From Clostridiales bacterium (GTDB lineage Bacteria > Bacillota > Clostridia > Oscillospirales > Oscillospiraceae): DNA of 43,272 nt. Shown piece after piece: positions 38,701 through 43,272 of the stretch. The DNA is taken from the NCBI GenBank assembly GCA_004558025.1, contig SFEG01000014.1, positions 1 through 43,272 of the forward strand. Direction: 5' to 3'. Numbering within the stretch: the first letter of the stretch is position 1; each line of letters opens with the position of its first letter. A program made the position numbers and the translations under genes. The notes under the pieces are model-generated. The model made no database searches and was not told the DNA's origin. It saw only the letters and a list, made by a program, of their open reading frames with translations.

Positions 38701-41228
38701 GGAGCAATATCGAGATGCTCGAGAACGGCAACGGCAACGCTGTCAACAGAAGCGGCGAGCCGATACGTGAGGGCAGGACGCTCGACGAGTGGCGCGCTAT
38801 CCAGACGACCATACTCACTGAGAATCAGAACATGAACATGGAGAAGATCGAGGGAGCGATCACCGAGTTCCACGCGATCTACAACGAGCTTTTCGACGCG
38901 CTGAACCGCGCGAGAGTGCTCGCGGGTTACGCGCCGGTCGACTATCACGCCGGATATTTCCCGCACTTCAACAATCAGTCGGGGCAGGACGGAATTCTCG
39001 CGAATATCATGTCCGGGCTCGGGCTGTCGCTTGACAACGACGCGCTGCCGACGTCGATCAACGGACTGACGCACACCTTCCGACCGGGAATCAAGTACAT
39101 GTCGAACGTCAACAAGCGTTCAGTCTACGGTGTCGGCGACATGTACAACGGCTTCACGCTGACTGCCGGAGCGGTTGAGGGCTTCGACCGGTACATTCAG
39201 ACCGCGGCGGATGTCATCTATCACACCGAGGACATTCAGAATCTACGCGCGCTGTCGGACGCTATCAGATACTCGACGACCGACGAGGGACGAAAGAAGC
39301 AGATTGACACACTGCGCGCCGACTCGACGCTGACTCCGCAGGAGCAGGACAGTCGGATCGCGGAGCTTTTCGAGAACAAGCAGCATTACAGGCTGTCGAA
39401 CTTCGTCGTGAATCTCGAGGAGTGGACGAACATAATCGCCGGAAAGAAGTCGATTCTGGACAGGCAGTTTGAGCAGCTTCTCGGACGGTCGATGTACCAG
39501 AACATGAAGCGGCTCGAGCAGAGAATCGCGGCGAATCAGGTGTCGCTCAATCCCGGCTCGTGGCTCACGAACTTTGTGCCGCTGACTCAGGCGGGTTCGG
39601 TTTTGACTCAGAAGCAGCTGCTGAACGCGATGTGGGACACGGTGAAGAACTACAAGCAGAGCGACGGATTCAGAGAGCGTTCAGACTTCCTGACGAACCG
39701 TTTCGGCTCGGAGAATCTTGTTCAGACGAAAGCCGACAAGCTCGCGAAGACGCTCGGGAAACCGATGGAGATTATCGACGGCTTCACGGCTGAGTCGATC
39801 GTCCGGGCGAGATACGCGCAGAATATCAAAAAAGGGCTCACTGAGTCGGACGCGATGAGCGAGGCGGACATGTTCGCCTACAAGCTGATGGCGAACCGCG
39901 CGAAGGGCGACATGCCGACGATCTTCCACGCGTCGAACCCAGTTCTGAAGCTCTTCACGCAGTATCAGCTCGAGGTCAACAATCAGCTGGCGTTCATCCT
40001 GAAGGATTTGCCGAAGGAAGCGAAAGCGCGTGACCCGAAGTGGGCGAAGGAGCTTGTGAAGATGCTCGTGAAGATGTGTCTCGGGGCTTGGCTGTACAAC
40101 GAGGTTTACGAGCTTGTCGTCGGGCGGAGATGTGCGCTCGATCCTATCGACATATTCAACGATTTCGCCGGAGACCTCACCGGATACAAAGCACCAGGAA
40201 TCGCGGATGTCGGTGACGCTGTGATCGGAAAGAAGAAATGGAGTGAGATCGCGAAGACAGACAGGAAAGACCTTGTGACGACCGGCTCGAATCTCGCGGT
40301 GAATGTCGCGTCCGAGATGCCGTTCATCGGCGGTGTACTTGGCGGCGGTCGAATTCCGATTCAGTCGGCGCTTCCCGATCTTGGCAATATAAAAAACGCG
40401 CTCACCGGAGACAAGGCTCTCAGCAGGCGCGCGGAAATGCTGGGGAAGGAGATTCTGAAACCGGCGGCTTACATTCTGCCTCCGTTCGGCGGCGGACAGA
40501 TAAAGAAGGCGGTTGAGGGAACGATGGCGTTCGCGCAGGGCGGCTCATACACGCGCGACAACGACGGAAACAGGAAATTGCAGTATCCGGTCGAGAACAA
40601 GACGGTCGGAGATGCTGTGATGAATCTGCCGCGGTCTGTGCTTTTCGGAAAGACAGCTAACCGGTTCGGTCGCGATTGGGTTGACGACGGATTCGGCTCG
40701 CTCTCAGCGAAGGCGACGACGGCTTATGAAGCGCTGGTTGACGATGGTGTGGATCAGGGCGACGCATACGAGAGCATGAAGGAGATGAAGACATACTCGT
40801 CCAGAGCGGACAAGGTAAAGTATCTCCGCGGGCTCGATGGCGGCTCTGACGCGAAGCGTGTTGTCTTCGAGCAGATGATTCTCGGCTCGGCTGACTCTAT
40901 CGAGAGCGCGAGCGACAAGCTCGACTCGCTCGATGACGCGAATATCAGCATTGACTACTATCTCGACGCTTACGAGGCTTATCTGAGAGGAGAAGGCGAC
41001 GCGCGGAAGGTCGACACGGTGAACGCGATTCAGAGCTCGGGACTCTCGAGCGACCAGAAGGATGTGCTTTACTGCTGCTTCTACCGTGAGAAGGGGCTGC
41101 CGGACACTCCCTGGCACAATCTCGGCGGGCGGAAGATTATGGCGAACGAGAACGGGCTTGCCGAGCTGCCGAAGGTCTCTATGCCGACTATCAACATGCC
41201 GACTATAAATATGCCGAAGCTTAAGTGA
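32796..41228 (+). CDS. 2810-residue polyvalent ejection protein with toxin-like domains
   Basis: The largest gene, 3 nt after the previous one. Order: two GKLSFEEWR motifs (residues ~10-50); helical region; Gly/Ala-rich possibly membrane-active part (~330-560); metallopeptidase motif ILAHEFTHSLEG (HExxH near 731); a PBECR3-like barnase/EndoU/ColicinE5-type nuclease (~885-1056, with SDTIKHIKKRHGENG); a polyvalent-protein module (~1185-1330, YLLTDGSQLDFSGK then MRSVDHREI); TGW modules; long coiled coil (~1620-1800); and an LPD38-like end (~2366-2480, GDMPTIFHASNPVLKLFTQY). Such polyvalent proteins are thought to enter the cell with phage DNA and protect it. The nuclease part is AT-richer than its flanks. 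The C-terminus repeats MPTIN. Confidence 0.88.
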   Translation: MAVNLSGGNGKLSFEEWRRQRGGNTASASVSSATDGKLSFEEWREQRDKVKNSTASPALPEPAKALDKSGLTYGNSAGLPLRYYPDRLDDGKSLEAERLRTVADRLSDSRLALSDEERKTLDTATMLRQSRRDREADALDASVREKQRQYLSDNAATVQKLRDKAYTTEQEGIKKFFEKFAASDPEYLSKAAAGYEDKSNPIQKQRQRQLANHDDLFDGVVDGFAPFAATLQEQVANSKNGKRTQTGIQYMNGVNASDMTPEELRTYSYWYNKSPHAAERYLESISADVNRRTAERETAYVAEDTRKWRDSGIPGTIAAGLSQITLDTYTAPLALASNIGAKISGKAYDPYSALNRGMLNASAMQEGLTGDLVGFGGFLADIGLSTAQYLSRIPLGAAGLVVMASGAAGKTANEVKRNGGSTDQALKLGTIAGIAEYAFEKIPFDNVVAAFNGGEKKALSKFLADKFYKVFKTSFAESMGAVAGSAAEEGLEELITEYVNNIANGSIMGDESEMKKYARELVESGMDYEEACRAAFKQFYVTNPLVSFAGGALSGAVMTGAGEAWHKRGEIGRALVNPDAENLASRIAGKQTQVNTTPGQTGQTATAAENAQTAPIEQKAQTEQTATEQVNEPIVNPKDEQFDKDGHFILRTAEQENRIRRAKASNDDIERSGRLAGATDSQIRTAQTLSKVFGRNIIFDSTEANVNGKFANGTIYVNPKGTDNVGTILAHEFTHSLEGTKQYDGVVNMLKQMVADRGGNWNDLMDQVRAEYEVRYDNMGQEFTDADCENETLAKVAQSMFSDDAAIENFARQNRNAATRFWHRLTQGAKRLAEDFKARWQYDRDRLNLDARNAQLALRQVEDLRDRFAAALRKTKKDFGEGRNASVQYSQAVDHDFLDFIKECENSTDGKIKRYNISDVSERQARELKNLTGEDFSDYKNSINSDTIKHIKKRHGENGIHDTTMSDDLDIARIGYVLKNFDSVDYARDEDGNIAKTWDVRGKDNQPAPMVIYKLTTDDTYIAVQAVADNNYKKLWIKSAYQVKKKNGVTQVLDASHKSDPLSFTSETTPTSPPSDNIISHSGENVNTSAKENSGKTRYSLANSALARAKQMETDGESPFAIKEATGWYRDNEGNWKKEWRKGDDMFDAELPKTERSADGGLNEALDSTRKSSAVDSVTAAAKKFFGTTYDWNKTGYLLTDGSQLDFSGKHEGYDSGMRSVDHREIENVYTDGKERLDALNDFLQKGNIRIMPEGNSINLATLPTGKQETALRRYINRVRGEVTIDIDDANGNTVKSLEYDSGTSAVKILDDIHQYFERCAGSESDIAMFHRMGDQYSLADSQYGTKPQNSAEEIMRKKALALLERGKDPEYVYSLTGWFRDDFGNLVVDHGAEIFSYGENDTDNEVKLKRENEELKKQTASILESRKSEELNVEAMHEAYERGKADTREALEKALHTAPNMTPDAKYIRKLSKEVIGDDVSQSKQKKLTRRITELYDRMGEIQSAGQQVWGNEEISKEMDAIATEIQDSRFVTDGDKAAERDTILKEFKTPMFLSPKARGDFAEGYSNLKKQMGKRMTLVGRDKGVPVDVRYMELNEQFGNGWFPAEIINEADQFAQMMNIVKTVSARDYAKRSYYDFSGWEKVYKDEHAEIMTKLAEGYANLEQRPKDWSDKMVFNIRKSFQQMEREHAAETEKLVAEMQAEYEKVQADSEKKLSEYQDYMNKRISDAVQGSLKYKEENDKFYHSRVNMAIDQANKRVEYYEAKEKARLDKEAADKAARAQRRHDRGGDISADKISAAVEDGSFHSKMLKLYDTAKDLSEECAKYADVDIESLSEDHRAEVKELFEELDNINSYINKVHQVQKKVRVDRALAEIAKGDIMAWKDKSTGFGYAINTTERNIEDISKGDELGKQIIGKYFTPVHKHEAMKQRFMTSMRERVKALDLSMQVVDGNKLSESAMVQLLGECRSNIEMLENGNGNAVNRSGEPIREGRTLDEWRAIQTTILTENQNMNMEKIEGAITEFHAIYNELFDALNRARVLAGYAPVDYHAGYFPHFNNQSGQDGILANIMSGLGLSLDNDALPTSINGLTHTFRPGIKYMSNVNKRSVYGVGDMYNGFTLTAGAVEGFDRYIQTAADVIYHTEDIQNLRALSDAIRYSTTDEGRKKQIDTLRADSTLTPQEQDSRIAELFENKQHYRLSNFVVNLEEWTNIIAGKKSILDRQFEQLLGRSMYQNMKRLEQRIAANQVSLNPGSWLTNFVPLTQAGSVLTQKQLLNAMWDTVKNYKQSDGFRERSDFLTNRFGSENLVQTKADKLAKTLGKPMEIIDGFTAESIVRARYAQNIKKGLTESDAMSEADMFAYKLMANRAKGDMPTIFHASNPVLKLFTQYQLEVNNQLAFILKDLPKEAKARDPKWAKELVKMLVKMCLGAWLYNEVYELVVGRRCALDPIDIFNDFAGDLTGYKAPGIADVGDAVIGKKKWSEIAKTDRKDLVTTGSNLAVNVASEMPFIGGVLGGGRIPIQSALPDLGNIKNALTGDKALSRRAEMLGKEILKPAAYILPPFGGGQIKKAVEGTMAFAQGGSYTRDNDGNRKLQYPVENKTVGDAVMNLPRSVLFGKTANRFGRDWVDDGFGSLSAKATTAYEALVDDGVDQGDAYESMKEMKTYSSRADKVKYLRGLDGGSDAKRVVFEQMILGSADSIESASDKLDSLDDANISIDYYLDAYEAYLRGEGDARKVDTVNAIQSSGLSSDQKDVLYCCFYREKGLPDTPWHNLGGRKIMANENGLAELPKVSMPTINMPTINMPKLK

Positions 41229-41238
41229 GATAAAACGA

Positions 41239-41270
41239 AAAAGGACGGACGGTTATCCGTCTGTCCTTTT
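41239..41270. terminator. Bidirectional terminator between late operon and integrase
   Basis: AAAAGGACGGACGG (41239-41252), loop TTAT, CCGTCTGTCCTTTT (41257-41270): 14 bp with one G-U. T runs on both strands make it work for the plus-strand late transcript and the minus-strand integrase transcript. The integrase stop codon is in the loop (41253-41255). Confidence 0.9.
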
Positions 41271-42863
41271 GATTCTCAGCATGAACAGGCGATCTGTCAG
41301 GATCGTCAGTGTTCGGATGCTACTTGTGGTGGTGGACGATTGCAAGTCGGAGTCGAACACTTCGCCCGTCTCCAATTCCTCGAGGTCGTCACACATTTCG
41401 ATGTACGAAACCTGCTTTCCACCTTTTATGTTATAATAAATCACAATCTTGTCATCAAATACATAAACAGAGTTGACAAACGTGTCAATGATGCTCTGAC
41501 GGAATTCCTGGTTTGCCGGGTCTCCGTTCGAAAAATTTTTCAGCCAGGTTTTATACTGGTCTACGGTGAAACTCTTTTTCGATAATATCTTCAATTTAGC
41601 GATGTCGATGTCGACGTCGCTTTTTTGCGCGCTCAGCTTCTCGAAACGCTCTTGCAGTCTCGGGATGATTTTCTCGTTGCCGGTGTTCTCGATCAGCGCG
41701 TCGACGCATTTCTCGATGTCCGCTTCGAGCTGCTTCTGGATCTTCTCGAGATTCTTCAGCTCGCGGTTTGAAAATTCTTTTTCGTATCGCTCGCGGAGCT
41801 TTTCGGCGAGATAGTCGATGCGCTCGGGCGTGAGGATGTATTCGACCGTCTGCTCGACGACGTAATACTCGAGAAAATCCTTCTTCTCGTTTTTCTTCTT
41901 GCAGGTGTGATTGCGCTTGCGGTCGGAGCAGGTATAGTAATGGTAGACCGCGCCGCTTCTTCCCCTGCCACACTCTCCGATCATCGGTGCGCCGCACATG
42001 CCGCAGAAAACTTTGCCTTGCAGCTGATAGTGCGTCTGGACTGTCGAGGGCTGTTTATATGTGCGGTTTATCACGATGCGCTTCTGTACCTCGTCGAACG
42101 TCTCGCGGTCGATGAGCGGCGGGTATATATCCGGGTATTCGACGCCGTCGAGCTCGTACTCTCCGATGTACTTCCGATTCCGAATCATGTAGTAGAAGCT
42201 GTTCATCGTGAACTTCTTATTGTTCCTCGGCTTATAACCGGCTTCGTCGAGTTTCTGGATAATCTCGCGCATGGGAATGCCTTTAGCGTATTCCTCGAAG
42301 ACTCTGCGGACAATGCGCGATTCAGCTTCATTGGGGATGAGCTTATGATTTTCGACTTTGTATCCGTATGGGATGCTGCCGCCGGTGAAATTGCCGTGCT
42401 CTCTGGCGACGCGCATGCCGCGCGTGACGTTCTGGGCGAGGTTGCGGCTGTAGTACTCGGCAAGACCTTCGAGCATGGATTCGAGGATGATTCCCTCGGC
42501 TTCGTCGGAAATGTTTTCGGTGACCGACACGACCTTGACGCCGTTGACACGGAGCTTTGCCTTATAGCTGCCGGAGTCGACGCGATTGCGGGCGAAGCGG
42601 TCGAGCTTATAGACGAGAACGGTGTCGAAGACGCCTTTGCCGCTGTCCTTGATCATTCGCTGGAACTCGTCGCGGTGCTCGGCTTCCGTGCCGGACTTCG
42701 CGCGGTCGATGTATTCGCCGACTACCTGGAGACCGTTTTGCTCGGCGTACTTCATGCAGTCCTCGAGCTGTCCCTCGATGCTGCGCTCGTCCTGTCGGTA
42801 GGAACTATAGCGCGCGTAGATCACAGCGGTCTGAGCGGCGTGAGGTGGGTTTTTGAGTTTCAT
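41253..42863 (-). CDS. int: Large serine recombinase (phage integrase)
   Basis: A 536-residue serine integrase. The resolvase domain has VIYARYSSYRQDERSIEGQ (Ser 20 probably nucleophilic), LVYKLDRFARN and SEYYSRNLAQNV-like catalytic helix (AEYYSRNLAQNVTRGM). Then the recombinase domain (GSIPYGYKVENHKL, MREIIQKLDEAGYKPRNNKK), a zinc ribbon (VFCGMCGAPM, then YYTCSDRKRNHTC) and a long coiled coil (~350-430) follow, as in phiC31/Bxb1-like integrases. It inserts phage DNA at attB without supercoiling or host factors. GGAAGGAGAG lies at 42868-42877. The coding end is inside a terminator hairpin. Confidence 0.95.
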   Translation of the reverse strand: MKLKNPPHAAQTAVIYARYSSYRQDERSIEGQLEDCMKYAEQNGLQVVGEYIDRAKSGTEAEHRDEFQRMIKDSGKGVFDTVLVYKLDRFARNRVDSGSYKAKLRVNGVKVVSVTENISDEAEGIILESMLEGLAEYYSRNLAQNVTRGMRVAREHGNFTGGSIPYGYKVENHKLIPNEAESRIVRRVFEEYAKGIPMREIIQKLDEAGYKPRNNKKFTMNSFYYMIRNRKYIGEYELDGVEYPDIYPPLIDRETFDEVQKRIVINRTYKQPSTVQTHYQLQGKVFCGMCGAPMIGECGRGRSGAVYHYYTCSDRKRNHTCKKKNEKKDFLEYYVVEQTVEYILTPERIDYLAEKLRERYEKEFSNRELKNLEKIQKQLEADIEKCVDALIENTGNEKIIPRLQERFEKLSAQKSDVDIDIAKLKILSKKSFTVDQYKTWLKNFSNGDPANQEFRQSIIDTFVNSVYVFDDKIVIYYNIKGGKQVSYIEMCDDLEELETGEVFDSDLQSSTTTSSIRTLTILTDRLFMLRIKRTDG

Positions 42864-42878
42864 TTGAGTCTCTCCTTC

Positions 42879-43271
42879 CTATTTTTTGCAATAGTCCTTT
42901 ATCTTTTGGACTGATTGGAGAAGGTGCTTGTATTCTTCGTTGACTCGCTTGACATCACGAATTTCTCTGTCAATTTCCTTGGAAGGCAAATCGTTGAAAA
43001 GTGCTAACATGTGAGCTAATCTGTACATGTGTTTGCATGGTATATCACTATGCTTACGGTGGTCTGGACAAGTGCAATTGTTAAGGCTTGTTTTATAAAT
43101 ATTGTTGTTTGAACCTCTGATTTTTGCGAGTACATCGATGCTCAAAACCTTGTAGTCGGGATGATTCTTTTGATCATCAAGATAGTTGAAAAGCCTTTTT
43201 TGCGCGAGCGGAGTGTAATTTATAAATCCATAAACAAGAGAGTCTTTTACATACGGATACAGAATGGAATT
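42879..43271 (-). CDS. SWIM zinc-finger protein, partial (runs off right edge)
   Basis: An open frame without a start in the window; its stop is 15 nt before the integrase start. The middle has a clear SWIM motif, NCTCPDHRKHSDIPCKHMYR (CxC-x(n)-CxH), a zinc finger that binds DNA or protein. A helical tail follows (EIDREIRDVKRVNEEYKHLL). The DNA is much more AT-rich than the prophage genes, so it may be a host gene or a late arrival. A TTG at 43145 could start a shorter 88-aa product. The 5' part (KDSLVYGFINYTPLAQKRLF) has no recognised motif. Confidence 0.78.
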   Translation of the reverse strand, partial: NSILYPYVKDSLVYGFINYTPLAQKRLFNYLDDQKNHPDYKVLSIDVLAKIRGSNNNIYKTSLNNCTCPDHRKHSDIPCKHMYRLAHMLALFNDLPSKEIDREIRDVKRVNEEYKHLLQSVQKIKDYCKK

Positions 43272-43272
43272 T

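Overview
The window reads as an almost complete temperate phage (prophage) of a fairly high-GC member of the Clostridia (Bacillota). The host call is inference, from strong GGAGG-type ribosome binding sites, TTGACA/TATAAT promoters, a large serine recombinase, a GH25 endolysin and phage families usual in gut Clostridia (DUF6275, DUF6378, VRR-NUC, large polyvalent proteins). The virion genes suggest a short-tailed (podovirus-like) particle: terminase, portal, scaffold, decoration protein, capsid, a beta-propeller-like tail protein and a 2810-residue polyvalent ejection-type protein are present, and I see no tape measure, sheath or major tail-tube gene.

Layout. (1) 1-560, lysogeny switch: an XRE repressor on the minus strand (cut by the window edge) faces a rightward early promoter. 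Both promoters have consensus hexamers with 17-bp spacers, and three ACAT-N3-ATGT operators lie over and between them. (2) 560-9126, a tightly packed rightward early operon of about 25 mostly small unknown genes (MazG-like, DUF6275, DUF6378 and DUF3102-like members), with two minus-strand units inside it: a 71-aa gene and a probable 80-nt small RNA. (3) 9127-12080, replication: a hairpin-rich candidate origin, an HUH Rep-type initiator, a Myb/HTH protein, a VRR-NUC nuclease and SSB, ending in an intrinsic terminator. (4) 12180-19635, packaging and head genes with structured leaders, ending in a terminator. (5) 19642-25122, connector/fibre genes and a diversity-generating retroelement (DGR). 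(6) 25146-27002, lysis genes. (7) 27003-41228, fibre and tail genes and the giant polyvalent protein, ending in a bidirectional terminator. (8) 41253-43271, minus strand: serine integrase, then a partial SWIM zinc-finger gene in visibly AT-richer DNA that may be host.

The central system is the DGR. An Avd-like four-helix protein (21673-22065), a 125-bp template repeat (TR, 22091-22215), a structured RNA tail (22221-22272), a reverse transcriptase with YMDD (22345-23433) and a target gene (23409-24371) lie in that order on one strand. The variable repeat (VR, 23874-23998) differs from the TR at 13 positions, and 12 of these are TR adenines. It encodes a WWLRS...WNWLRP lectin-like segment resembling DUF6273. 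The VR sits in the middle of the protein, followed by about 120 residues. The target lies among fibre genes, so the DGR probably diversifies the phage's receptor-binding protein.

Limits: family names are recalled from motifs, not from searches. RNA structures and promoters were found by eye.
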